A DNA stretch of 64,000 nucleotides from Aquarana catesbeiana. Lineage: Eukaryota > Chordata > Amphibia > Anura > Ranidae. The notes beneath the pieces are model-generated. The model searched no databases. It was not told where the DNA came from and was given only the letters and a program-made list of their open reading frames with translations. The stretch lies in contig NC_133329.1 in the NCBI RefSeq assembly GCF_042186555.1, positions 190,561,206 through 190,625,205 of the forward strand, given 5' to 3'. A program made the position numbers and the translations under genes. This document shows positions 32,861 to 43,752 of this stretch, piece by piece (position 1 is the first letter of the stretch; every line of letters starts with the position of its first letter).

Positions 32861-33101
32861 TAATGTATAAATGAAAAAATAAGAGGGAGTATCACTCTCT
32901 CATATAGTAATGGCATTTTAACGGATAGATTTGTCTGTCAGTGAGGTAAGCACAACCATAGGGGTATTGGTAAAATATAAATTTATTACAAAATATACAT
33001 AATATAAAATTTGTACATTAATAACATTCAGGCATATACCTATTTGGCCACAATTGATACTCGGCCCAGAAGACCTGAACAGATGCTTGCATATGTGGAT
33101 A

Positions 33102-33142
33102 GCCAATGCGTTTCACAGACTAATGCGCTGCTTCTTCGGGGC
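33102..33142 (-). ncRNA. Hammerhead ribozyme-like motif 2 (degenerate)
   Basis: Minus strand: stem I GCC/GGC; core CCGAAGA (U4 changed to C); stem II GCAG/CUGU; GAAA; then CGCAUU. An AATAAA signal follows about 120 bp downstream (about 32980). Likely inactive. Confidence 0.4.
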
Positions 33143-33381
33143 AGCTCTACATGCATCTATATCAATGTTGACGTTACAAAAAGATATGACGTTGGTATCA
33201 ATAGCAAATGGATTCTTTAACAATATTTATATAGTTAGTATAGGTGCTCACCAAAACTTTTTGGTACTGACAAATGAGACAATCGCAACATCAGAGAGGG
33301 TAGAGATGGATCCCTATCCAGTGATGGAGCAGCAATGTCAGAATCGCCACCTTGGTCTGATGAGCGTGGGACCGTATAAAG

Positions 33382-34612
33382 TAGAGGTTGACCGATATGG
33401 GTTTTTCTCTGGCCGATGCCGATATTTAGAAATCGTGATGGCCGATATATGATGCCGATTTTTTTGGGCCGATATATTGGGCCGATTTTTTTTTTTTTTT
33501 TTTTTCCCCTTCATCTCATAAAATCTAACAGTTAGACCCCTTTCACACTGGGGCGTTTTTCAGGCGCTTTTGGGCTAAAAATAGTGCCTGTAAAACGGCT
33601 CCCCTGCAGTCTCAGTGTGAAAGCCCGAGTGCTTCCACACTGAGGCGATGCGATGGCAGGATGTTAAAAAAAAGTCCTGCAAGCAGCATCTTTGGAGCGG
33701 TGTATACCACCACTCCTGCCCATTGAAACGAATGTGCACCGCTGCCGAAGCGCCTGCAAAGCGTTTCGGCAGCAGCGCTTCATGGGCGCATTTAACTCCT
33801 TCCTCGGCCGCTAGCTGGGTTATAAGCGCCCCGCTAGCAGCCGAATAGCGCCGCTAAAATGACGGTAAAGCGCCGCTAAAACTAACTGTTTTACCGTCAA
33901 CGCATGCCCGCTCCAGTGTGAAAGCAACCTTAAGTAATACAGAAATTTTTTTACATTTAAACATTTATTAAACAAAACAAACCTCCAATCAGTTCACTTG
34001 TATGTATAATTTAGATGAAAAAAAAAAACTATATCTTAAATATTAAATACACAAAAACAGGTAATCAAAACTTTTGGACGAAAAAAAATGGGCCAACTTT
34101 ACTGCTTATTTTTTTTTTTTTTCATTAATTTTTTTTTTTAAAATTGCGTTTGAAAGACCGCTGCGCAAATACCGTGTGACATAAAATATTGCAAAAACCG
34201 CTATTTTATTCCCTAGGGTCTCTGCTAAAAAATATATATAATGTTTGGGGGTTCCAAGTGATTTTCTAGCAGAAAATACAGGATTTTTACTTGTAAGCAA
34301 CAAATGTCAGAAAAGATTTAGTCTTTAAATGGTTAAACTGAGAACTTCTCCACACAGAGTTCAGCTCATTGATAAAATAAACTGAAAGAGATACAAATGT
34401 ATCTTCTTATCAGATTTGGCAGGCTGCCCAGAGGGGGAGAGAAGACAAACTTCAGACAACTTGCATTGACTTCAATTACAGAAGTCATTTGCAAGTCCCG
34501 CTGAAGCTATTATCGGCTTTTTTTTATCAGCACAATCGGCTAATGCCGATTAAGTAAAAAAAGCCAAATATCAGCCGATATATCGGCCGGCCGATATATC
34601 GGTCGACCTCTA
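33382..34612. mobile_element. hAT-like non-autonomous transposon, 8-bp target duplication
   Basis: Ends TAGAGGTTGACCGATAT and ATATCGGTCGACCTCTA are inverted repeats, flanked on both sides by GTATAAAG (33374-33381 and 34613-34620). An 8-bp duplication and YAG..CTR-like ends point to hAT. The interior has GCCGATATAT motifs, a nested MITE (33531-33932) and AT-rich filler. No transposase. Confidence 0.85.
33531..33932. mobile_element. MITE nested in the hAT-like element
   Basis: Left TTAGACCCCTTTCACACTGG and right CCAGTGTGAAAGCAACCTTA are imperfect inverted repeats. The core holds short GC-rich inverted motifs such as AGCGCCGCTAAAA. Confidence 0.6.
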
Positions 34613-34889
34613 GTATAAAGGGCACGATTGTTTCAACCGAAAGTAATCTAAAAATACCAATCGAGCTCTTTATACGATCTGACGCCCATCAGACCAAGGT
34701 GGTAATTCTGACATCGCCGCTCCATCACTGAATGGGGACCCATCTCTGCTTTCTCTGTTGCATTTGTCGCATTGTCAGTGCCAAAAAGTTTTGGTGAGCA
34801 CCTATACGAACTATATAAATATTGTGATAAATATTGTGAATGAATCTGTTTGCTATTGATACTAATGTCATATCTAGGGGCAGGAGAAG

Positions 34890-36908
34890 ACTATTCCCTC
34901 AGGGGACCGTGGTGAGGCTGATGACTCCTCTTCTGAGGTTTCAATTGCGGGAAGGTCAGCTTCACAATCTGTATGTTTGCATGCTTTTTCCTGTCCATTC
35001 ATTGTTGGGAAAATTTTTTTGTATCTGGAGGATCACCCAGATAAGCATTATTCCATTCTAAAAAGTTTTTCACACTTTATCCTATGGTAGAAAACATTCA
35101 CTAAGCGGGGTATACCAGCAATTAATGCTACTATATTCTTTGTGAGTAAGTTTGACTTGTCTGGCAGACATTACTTAAATACTTAGGAATTCCAACCTTT
35201 TATCCATTGGATCCCTATTTAAAAAAACAAAAAAGCAAGAAAAAACACTTTTTCTCTGGCAGGTTGAGTGTCTCAGCCTGCGCTGACAGTAATTGGTTAA
35301 TCATTGAGAAACCAGTTTTAACAGGTGTTTTTAAGGTATCCTGCTCAGCAGGTCCAGGAGGCAGCTTTATGTTTGTAATAGTTGCTATGACAGATTGCGC
35401 CTTCGCTAAGTGTCATGCAAAAAGCTCCTGGCTAGTCTTCCCTTTTGCGGTAAGACGGCTATCTGAGGATATTTTGGATATATCCAAAGAATTTCTAGCA
35501 AAAGAAAGATGCCCCTTTTGCCTTTTAAATGAAGGACTAATTGTGTTTTTTATTTCAAAGTTCATTCTTCTGTGCCAGGGGCATCAGCCTCCAGGCCGTC
35601 ACAACAGCCTTTACCATCAGGTTCAAAGGGTAATCCTCAGGGTTAACCCCAGGAACAAAAGAGGGTTTGAGGGGGGAAGCTTACAAGATACTGTAGCCTC
35701 CTTATGAGGAGGTGCCCCCGCTTGCTCAATAGGGAGAATTCTTCTACAGTTCTCAGCGATCTGGCAGAAGGAATGTCAAGACAAATGGGGGACTTCCTCA
35801 ATAGCTCCAACGTACAAACTGGAGTTCCGAGAGTTTGTCTCCTCGTTTTCTCAGATCAAACGTTCCTAAGGATCCAGAGAAAAATAATCTTTCACTCTAG
35901 CATTGGACCATATTTTGGCAAAAAGTGTTCATGGTGACCCCATGTAAGAGCAGAGATTGGAATTTTGGTTAAATCCAAATGGACATTCTAGATCTCAAAA
36001 ATCTAAAATTCAGTTGCTAAAAATAATCTCTCCCTTTTCTGCATGAAGATGCATATCTCCATATGCCTATTTCCTCACTCACTAGTAATATTTTCTTTCA
36101 AAGTGGAAAATCTTCTTTTTCAGTGTGTAACTCTGCTTTCTGATCTAGCTGCTACACCTAGAGTACAAGGTTCTGGCTCCTTTTCTAGCCAGATTAAGGG
36201 CCCAAGGTATAACGATTATGGTTTACCTAGTCGATCTATTCTTGTTAGACCAGTTGGTAGCCCGCTTAGACCAAAAGTATGGTCACCACATTTGACTAAC
36301 TGGAATATCTAGGTCGGATTCTCAAATACTTGGGTCTGATCATAGGTACACCCGGAAAAGGGTATTCGTACCCCAGACTAAAATCAGCACCATGAAGGTC
36401 TGATCTAGGTAGTCGAAGCAAGATGTTTGTTTTCTCCTATTCAACTTTGCGTGAGGTTGTCGGGAAAGATGGCGGCTTCATTCGAGGCCGTTCTTTATGC
36501 TCAGTCTTAGGATACTGCTTTGCAGCAGTCTAGAATATCAGCTTTAAACAGAGAATTCAAGCTCTATATTCCCAATGTGTCTGACTCCAAAGCCTATGGT
36601 CACATCACCCTGATAGCGCTCGATTTCGTCCGATCTTGGAGGCTAAGCAGGGTCAGGCCTGGTTAGTACCTGGATAAAAGACCACCTGGAAATACCAGGT
36701 GCAGTAGGCTGAGTGCACCGGAGCCTCAGTTTATGGTTAACAACATCCAAAAATCTGTGAAGGGGAAAATCCTTCTTTCAGTTACCTGGGAAATAGAATC
36801 ACCATATTCCAACCTTTTTTCTTTCAGGTTCCTGAAAGAGGCAGCTGTCCAGGAGAAATGGCCTTGCCCATTATTTCAAATTCAGGCAGAACACTTGGTT
36901 CTGAGGCC
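34890..36908 (+). pseudogene. Ancient DIRS-like remnant E, gag and RT part
   Basis: Heavily mutated. 34890-35700 shows an acidic Ser/Asp/Glu piece and weak gag-like similarity. From about 35740 the RT N-terminus is recognisable (K-L-E-F-R-E-F, then D-A-Y-L-H-M-P-I at about 36047). A degraded Y-L-V-D-L box near 36225 stands for Y-L-D-D. A-S-F-E-A-V-L-Y-A lies near 36478 in the connection domain. Many stops and shifts. A 5S-like sequence is inserted at 36592-36710, and the RNase H part is resumed at 39584 after a large insertion. Confidence 0.65.
36592..36710 (+). pseudogene. 5S rRNA pseudogene, nearly full length
   Basis: 119 bp starting GCCTATGGTCACATCACCCT and ending TACCAGGTGCAGTAGGCT, alignable with vertebrate 5S rRNA over its whole length with roughly fifteen substitutions and small changes. 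The internal promoter is well kept: GGCTAAGCAGGGTC (A-box), GCCTGGTTAGTACCTGGAT (intermediate element and start of C-box). The 5'/3' end pairing (AGCCTA/TAGGCT) survives. A single copy inside a dead transposon argues against function. Confidence 0.85.
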
Positions 36909-37207
36909 TGAACGTTTAGTTTACCAAAAAAAAGGGGGGGGACACAGGGAATGGAAGGGAGTGCTGCTCACCCCTGGTGATCAAGACAAAAAGGAAAGGA
37001 TTCCCCAAGTGGGGTTTTTAGGCAGCAAAGAGGAAGGTAGGAGGCCAATATGTAAAAGTAGATAAATTTTATTGTACAAAAGTAGCTTCAACACACTGGT
37101 TAAAAAATGAGCTCCAATACAGAGTGTTTACAAATCACATGACACTCAACACATACAATGTAAGCACGTATTCATAACAACATTGCATATGTGTTGACAA
37201 ATATCTG

Positions 37208-37265
37208 GATTGTAGACCTGACGCGTTTCGACCTATATATTCCAGGTCTTCTTCAAAGGTCAATC
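37208..37265 (-). ncRNA. Hammerhead ribozyme-like motif 3 (best match)
   Basis: Minus strand, read by hand: outer stem I GAUUG/CAAUC, inner stem I GACCU/AGGUC, core U-UGAAGA (consensus CUGANGA, so only C3 is changed to U), stem II GACCU/AGGUC closing an AU-rich loop, GAAA, stem III ACG/CGU with no loop, and the cleavage triplet GUC at the right place just before stem I closes. Hammerheads with such a minimal stem III are known to act as dimers. C3U should weaken the C3-G8 pair and so the activity. Confidence 0.65.
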
Positions 37266-37962
37266 TGCTAAAATTATACCACAAAGGTGCATATGTCAAA
37301 AATTAAATAAGTATATCACACATTGACATGGCATAATTACCCAATGATGAGTGTCCTAGAGCGAAAAGCTTTCTGTTAGAGAGATCCCCTTAAAATCAAA
37401 GAGTTGCCTGTTCACCTTCCCCCAGAGGTCCCATGGCACACCGCCGCAGCCCCCAATCCCAGGGGAAGATCCCAAAGATGTGGCTTACAAGAGATCACAC
37501 TGTGAAGCACCCCCTATCTATGGCACGGACTCCACGGTCAATCCGATGGGGAGGACACCTGCAGCAATAACCCAGGAAGGAAAAAACAGTTCGAAATGAT
37601 ATACATTGTATGCACTCCAACGTTAAGTTTAGAGAGTGTATATATATATGTATCTGCTTGGTTGTAAACTGCCATAGGTACATGTATGCACCTATTGAGC
37701 TGGCCATAGCCTTCATATACTGGGTGTGTATGTGTGTGTGTAAAAACCTACACGCATATGTATGTACACACATATATATATATATATATATATATTCATA
37801 CTTGTAATTTATAATACATCTTTAAGTATAGAGAGTATCGCAGAGTGCATGCGTAGGGTATGTGAAATAGGAAAGAGTAATTGATGCCAAAAAGAAACCT
37901 CAACCATATAGGTAAGGGATGTGAATAGAATAGTCAGTGTTGGTGGTGAAGAGTAACACTTA

Positions 37963-38408
37963 TGCCGCGTACACACGGTCGGACTTTTCGTCTACAAAAG
38001 TCCGACAGCCTGTCCGACAGACTTCCGGCGGACTTTCGGCGGACTTGCAGCAGACTTTCTAACGAACGGACTTGCCTACACACGACCACACAAAAGTCCG
38101 ACGGATTCGTACGTGATGACGTACACCGGACTAAAATAAGGAAGTTCATAGCCAGTAGCCAATAGCTGCCCTAGCGTGGGTTTTTGTCCGTCGGACTAGC
38201 ACACAGACGAGCGGATTTCGGGGTCCGTCGTAGTTACGACGTAAAGATTTGAAGCATGTTTCAAATCTAAAGTCCGTCGGATTTGAGGCTAAAAAAGTCA
38301 GTTGAAAGTCCGGAGAAGCCCACACACGATCGGATTACCAGCCAGCTTTAGTCCGTCGGCGTCCGTTGGACTTTTGTAGACGAAAAGTCCGACCGTGTGT
38401 ACGCGGCA
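37963..38408. mobile_element. Harbinger-like MITE with ~40-bp inverted ends
   Basis: Left end TGCCGCGTACACACGGTCGG and its near-perfect complement at the right, the identity continuing to about 40 bp. Flanked by TTA at 37960-37962 and 38409-38411, typical of PIF/Harbinger. Interior full of AGTCCGNCGG motifs. No transposase. Confidence 0.85.
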
Positions 38409-39583
38409 TTAGATGTAAAAAGTGGAGGAAAGTGTGGAAACAAAAAACCGTAGATCCCTGGTGTGGGCAACAAGGATGTGTAAAAAGTGAACACACAGGA
38501 AATGTGAACCAAAGGTAGTGTAGGTGATGAGTGAATAAAAAAAGAGAAAAAATGGTGAGAGGGTGCCCACATGTGGGAAGAAAAAAGAGAAAGACAAGTG
38601 AACGAGGTATATTACCTAGTAGACAAGGTGAAAATAAGTGTAGAGACCGCACTGTGTTGCCCTATGTGCTTGCACTTGGGTGTGACCTGGCCCGGGATTG
38701 GTCACAACCTTGAACTGGGCTCAATAAACGCCCGTCCAAGTTAGCATTTAGCAAGTCTGAAAATATAGAATAGAAAAATGTTGTATACATTCAAGTATTT
38801 AAAATGTATGTATGGTCATTGTAATAGACCAAGTATTATATATGGGACAACGACAGTGCGAAAACAATTTGTCATAATGTGTACTTACAGAGTGAGACTG
38901 CAGAGTGAGCCACCAACCAAACGAGAGGATACTCGGCATAGTGTGGAAAAGGATGGAAAGGTATATATGCCCTTGATTTAGGGCGTGTATCCGACGAGGG
39001 TTAATTGATGGCAGGTGCGGACGCCCCATCCGATAGGACCACTCAAGGGGGACCGTGCTTGGGGGCATGGCAGCCGTAGGCGGCCTCGTGTGGCCCCCCC
39101 GGCGTTCAGGGCGGGTCGAGACTCCGTCCACTGACGTCATCGCCGTCGCAATTGCGTGACGCGTCCGCATCACGTGGCATGCGCGGGGCCCCGCGCATGC
39201 GCAGTGAGCGGAAACGTCCGGGGATGTCCCTGAACGCCGCCGGCAAGGAGGAAATCCCCAACGTGGTAGCCAGGACCAGCCTGGGTATCCAATGGGGAAA
39301 AGGGGGAGGAGGAGCCGGCCATGCAAGGTGCCCTCCCCCCCGCCTTACCTTGCCGGGAAGACACATCTAGGGAAGAGAACCCTGGTACGTGGGCTGCGGC
39401 AGCAGCCATAATGACTGCTCATGTAGGAAAAGGCGAGCAGAGCATAGATGGAGCAGGGGCTCAATTGATATACAAGATCAAAAAAAAAAAAAAAAAAGGG
39501 AAAATACATATGGACTGATGGTCCATCACATATGTAGACATATCATCTTATGTTATCATTTTTTGTTTTGAACGTTTAGTTTA

Positions 39584-40605
39584 AGGTATTGTCCTGCTAG
39601 GAGTCAATCCGTTTATTCCACAGCAATGGTCTATATCAATCGCCAAGGGGGCAGAAGAAGTTGTGCGGCCTAGAGAAGGGTAAAGCTTATCCTATCTTGG
39701 GAAGAAAACAATGTACTTTGCTTATCGGTAGTTTTCATTCTAGAAATAGAAAATTTGTCAGGTGGACTAGAGTCGCCAGCAGTTTTTCCTGGGAGAATGG
39801 TTCCTTCACTCCGATATCTTACTGTTAATATGTCAAGGATGGGGAATCCCAGACGTAGATCTGTTTGCATCCAGGATCAACAAATAAGATTGACAACTTT
39901 GTCAAGAACAAAGGATCCGCTAGCATGCGGAATGGATGCCTTGCTATTCCTGTGGAATCGGTTCTCACTGATTTGTGCATTCCCTCCTATTCAGCCTGCG
40001 TCCACAACTTCTTCGCAGGATCAAGCAGGAAGGAAAGTCTGTGATTCTTGTGGCCTTCAGCGGGGCCCAGGAAATCTTGGTATGCAGGGATAGTAAAGAT
40101 GACAGTAGGGGACCCATAGACCCTACCGCCACAGTCATACCTTTCGTAAGGTCCGGTATTCCATCCTACTTTACAAACGCTAAGTTTAATGGTTTGGCTA
40201 TTGAGAACCACACTCTGAAGAAGCGTGGGCTGTCAGGTTCGGTAGTTTTCCATGGTTATATATTATGGAGTCTGGGAAACATATGTCTCCTGGTGTGAAA
40301 CCAGGAGCTGCACTCCAGGAAATAAGTCTAGGTAGAGTCCTTGATTTTTTTTCAGCACATGGGGTGAGAAATAGAGCTGGCCTTGAGTGCTCTCTAAAGA
40401 CAGTTCTCTGCCTTATTTCAAAGACCACTTGCTTCGCCTCGGGGGGTCACTCAGCTTAATCTCCAGTTAAGCAACCCCTGAACCCTTGGGACTTGAATTT
40501 AGTTTTGTTGTCATTACAAAACAGCCTTTTTTGGGCCGATACAACTTATTCCCTTGGTCCTTTTTTGACAAGGAAACAATTTTTTCTGGTAACCTCCCCA
40601 AGAGC
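39584..40605 (+). pseudogene. DIRS remnant E, RNase H extension and recombinase N-terminus
   Basis: Resumes the broken RNase H with T-A-M-V-Y-I-N-R-Q-G-G (about 39625; B has A-V-A-Y-I-S-R-Q-G-G). Then come D-V-D-L-F-A-S in shifted frames, G-M-D-A-L-L and C-A-F-P-P-I (about 39975), and L-T/M-V-W-L-L near 40190, the usual RT end overlapping E-N-H-T-L-K-K-R-G-L-S of the recombinase. W-D-L-N-L-V-L (about 40491) and L-T-R-K-Q-F-F-L-V-T (about 40565) belong to the recombinase N-terminal half, where similarity stops at a LINE piece. Confidence 0.7.
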
Positions 40606-40665
40606 CTCCCTAAAGAGAAAAGCCCTGGACCCGATGGATTTAACCAATTGATCGATTAGTCGACA
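40594..40665 (+). pseudogene. LINE RT fragment (P-G-P-D-G-F box)
   Basis: L-P-K-E-K-S-P-G-P-D-G-F is the conserved start of the RT domain in L1/Tx1 LINEs. It is the 5'-most visible piece of a LINE resuming at 42889 and 46105. Confidence 0.6.
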
Positions 40666-41042
40666 ACTAATTGATTAATCGACGGACGGACAACTGACCG
40701 ACGGACGGACCTCAACTATTTTTCATATTCTATTAATCGGCCAGCCGATTAGTTGGCCTACATATAGAACACATTATTTGTTTACATATCCGGAAATACA
40801 GTGCAGCGCTCAGCTCAGTACACCGTCCATACATGTCAATAAGTGCCTAAGAACTATACAGGGCTCCCAAACTGCCCCAAAGATGTTGCTTGCAGGACTT
40901 TTCCTAACGTCCCGCAAGCGTGTCTCACTGAAATGAATGGGAGGTGCTTTACAGGCTTTATTTCTAGCGCTAACATGCCTGAAAACCACCTAGGTGTGGA
41001 AGGGGTCTAATATAATCTTTCTATCTCTCTCTACTAAACATC
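40666..41042. repeat. Degenerate DNA-repeat interval
   Basis: Contains GATTAGTCGACAACTAATTG and related ATTAATCGG / CCGATTAGT inverted motifs plus a (GACGGACG)n-like patch (40682-40708), likely a decayed TIR element. A MITE-like right end (GGTGTGGAAGGGGTCTAA) lies at 40993-41010. No gene. Confidence 0.45.
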
Positions 41043-41045
41043 TTA

Positions 41046-41413
41046 GGCCTGGTTCACACCTATGCGTTGTTTTTTTTTTTTTTGCTGCTTTTTGTAGAAA
41101 CGCACTACAGTTCATTTACCATGGGTTCCTATGGGACACGTTCACATCTATGCTTTTTTTCAGCCATGGCGTATTTGAAAAGGGTCAAGGGAAAAACATT
41201 TTTTTTTGGTTCAATAGACTTCAATAGAGAAGCTGCAGAAAAACGTGTAGTGCGTCTTTTGCATTTTTATTAATATGCCCAACAAATTGGCCAAAAAAAG
41301 CATTAAAAAAAATGCAAAACGCAATTCTCAGCAAAATCGAGTGTTTAAAAACGCACACCAAAAAGCACTGCAGAAAGGGATCAAAGGCAAACTGCATAGG
41401 TGTGAACCGAGCC
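41046..41413. mobile_element. Harbinger-like MITE
   Basis: Ends GGCCTGGTTCACACCTATGC and GCATAGGTGTGAACCGAGCC, flanked by TTA (41043-41045, 41414-41416). T-run near the left end, interior A/T rich. Confidence 0.8.
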
Positions 41414-41678
41414 TTATGCTGGCCATACACGTAGCTATTTTCAGACGAGAATATTCATTACAAAACTTTGTACATTCGCTGAATGAAAGAATGTCGTTTT
41501 GAAAATTTCTCTTGCATTCAGTTTTTCAGTTGACATTCATACTATCTGAAAATTCCTTTGACCATGAAGTTTTCTATTCTATTGTCACAGTGGGCTAAAA
41601 CATATTTTTGACCCCACTAACGATTAGAAAATCTATGAACGTTCTTAAAATGAAATTCTTTTTTTTTTTTTTCTTTTT

Positions 41679-42636
41679 TACCACTTCAGCCCCGGAAGAA
41701 TTTACCCCCTTCCTGACCAGAGCACTTTTTGCGATTCGGCACTGCGTCGCTTTAACTGACAGTTGCGCGGTCGTGCGACGTGGCTCCCAAACAACATTGG
41801 CGTCCTTTTTTTCCACAAATAGAGCTTTCTTTTGGTGGTATTGATCGCATCTGTGGTTTTTATTTTTTATTTTTTGCGCTATAAACAAAAATAGAGAGAC
41901 AATTTTGAAAACGCATTATTTTTTACTTTTTGCTATAATAAATATCCCCCAAAAATATATAAAAAATATTTTTCCTTAGTTTAGGCCAATACGTATTCTT
42001 CTACATATTTTTGGTAAAAAAAAGAGTGATTATTGATCGGTTTGCGCAAAAGTTATAGCGTTTACAAAATAGGGGATAGTTTTATGGCTTATTTATTTAT
42101 TTTTTTAAATGGCGGCGATCAGCAATTTTTATCGTGACTGCGACATTATGGCGGACACATTGGACATTTTTGACACATTTTTGGGACCATTGTCATTTAT
42201 ACAGCAATCAGTGCTATAAAAATGCACTGATTCCTGTGTAAATGACACTGGCAGTGAAGGGGTTAACCACTAGGTGGCAGTGTAGGGGTTAGGTGTGTCC
42301 TAGGGGCGTGTTTCTAACTGTCAGGGGGATGGGCTGTGTGTGTGATGTCACTGATCTCTGCTCCGATGACGGAGCAGAGATGAAGTGACACTGTCACTAG
42401 GCAGAACGGGAGATGCTGTGTTTACATCAGCATCTCCCCATTCTTCCTCCCCGTGAGGCGATCACGGGTATCCCCGCGGCGATGGAGTCCGCGGGACCCG
42501 TGACCCGACTCACAGAGCTTGCCGCGGGCACGCGTGCCGGCCGCCTCTTAAAGGGCAAACGTACAGGTACGTGGTTTTGCCTGTACGAGCCCTTCTGCTG
42601 CAGTATATCTGCGTGAGGCGGTCGGCAAACGGTTAA
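41679..42636. repeat. Abundant interspersed repeat 'R1', full-length copy
   Basis: Starts TACCACTTCAGCCCCGGAAG and ends CAAACGGTTAAG. Other copies lie at 51629-51838 and at 62534-62580 plus 63455-64000, where DIRS D split it. Shared text includes CACTGCGTCGCTTTAACTGA and GAGCTTTCTTTTGGTGGTAT. The short inverted ends (TTAACC/GGTTAA style) suggest a non-autonomous DNA transposon. No protein. Confidence 0.75.
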
Positions 42637-42825
42637 GGAAGACCTTTTTGTATTGCCAGCATAAGTGACAGTAGGCCGCTTTTATCAAGCCACCCGCATA
42701 TTACAAGGGAGTCTGTCATACATAATATATTACATTTCTGTCTGAAGATCGTCAAAACGGTCTTCTTTAAAATTTGAATTCATCTTAGTGCCTGATAATA
42801 CTTACCAGATTCAACCTCTGATGCA

Positions 42826-42888
42826 TATACATACATACATACATACATACATACATACATACATACATACATACATACATACATACAT
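42826..42888 (+). repeat. (ACAT)n microsatellite
   Basis: About fifteen ACAT units directly upstream of a LINE RT fragment. Confidence 0.95.
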
Positions 42889-43429
42889 AGATGCTGAAAA
42901 GGCATTCGACGGGGTAGACTGGGTATTTTTAGAGGAGACCCTGTGAATGCCTTAGGCTGAAAATGTTGGGCTGGATTATGGCCTTGTACGGGAATCCCTC
43001 AGCCAGGGTTAAGGTCAATGGTGTCCTCTCCCCCTCCTTTGAAATAAAGAATGGCACCCGGCAGGGGTGCCCTTTGTCACCCCTGCAGTTTGCCTTGGTT
43101 ATTGAGGTGCTTCTATGCAACATAAAAGAGAATCCTAGCATTCACAGATTTAAAGTAAGCCCCACGGAACATATTCTCTGCATATGCGGACAACCTTTTA
43201 TTTTATATCTCTGACCTAACCTAATGGTGGACCGAAAGGAATTTGGAGCACTGTCTAATTTTAAAAAATAATCTAAAATCCTACCATTATATTCACCCCA
43301 AAATAGAGGATTCTCTTAAACAATCTTTTTCCTTTGCATGGAATAAATGATTTAAGTATCTGGGAATTAACTTGACAGGAGAATTATCTAAATTTATACG
43401 AAGAAAATTATATTCCGCGCCAAAGAATT
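42889..43429 (+). pseudogene. LINE RT fragment (central domain)
   Basis: D-A-E-K-A-F-D-G-V-D-W, then S-A-R-V-K-V-N-G, N-G-T-R-Q-G-C-P-L-S-P-L, I-E-V-L, and a decayed catalytic box at about 43184 (a-Y-A-D-N type). Several stops. It is interrupted at 43430 by a MITE and continues at 46105. Confidence 0.85.
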
Positions 43430-43748
43430 AAAGCGGAGTTCTGCTTAGAAAAAAAAAAAAATCGGACACTTACCTGTCCCACAGTCCAGTGATGCGGGAG
43501 AGCGAAGCCCCGCTCATCTCCCCCTCCTCTCTGTGGCGCCGCGACTGGCCGGGCAATCATCTGGGACCTGTGACGTGTCCCAGATGATTGCCGAGAGGGA
43601 GGGGGGAGAGGTGTTCTCCCTTCCGGTGCCGCGGGAGGAAGTGGGAGCTGGGACCCCCCCCCCCCAAAAAAAAATGACATGCCAAATGTGGCGTGTCGGG
43701 GTCACCTCCCTTAAAGCAATAGCTCCATTTTGGGGTGGAACTCCGCTT
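43430..43748. mobile_element. MITE with AAGCGGAGTTC ends
   Basis: AAAGCGGAGTTCTGC at the left and GTGGAACTCCGCTTTT at the right are inverted repeats. TTAA-like bases flank both sides. It inserted into a LINE. The interior is CpG-moderate, with A and C runs. Confidence 0.75.
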
Positions 43749-43752
43749 TTAA

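Larger units (their letters stand above)
33180..34875. repeat. Inverted repeat hosting an hAT-like element
   Basis: 33180-33381 is the imperfect reverse complement of about 34670-34875: ATGACGTTGGTATCAATAGC against its complement, GGTGCTCACCAAAACTTTTT against its complement, and the CACCTTGGTCTGATG block. The hAT-like element sits in the middle. The left arm runs into the repeat that carries hammerhead-like motif 2. Confidence 0.75.
36909..39583 (-). mobile_element. 2.6-kb insertion with 15-bp target-site duplication
   Basis: TGAACGTTTAGTTTA occurs at 36909-36923 and 39569-39583, exactly where the RNase H frame of remnant E is broken. Between them lies a composite. The minus-strand order is a CpG-rich head (39000-39400, TGACGTCA at about 39134), a Harbinger-like MITE, a hammerhead-like motif (37208-37265), AATAAA near 37065, and an end near 36924. 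A 15-bp duplication is typical of LINE-mediated retroposition. No protein-coding frame recognised. Confidence 0.65.

Noticed and set aside
38335..38652. 105-codon minus-strand frame
   Set aside because: Partly inside the MITE end at 38408, the rest is low-complexity Phe/Leu/His text.
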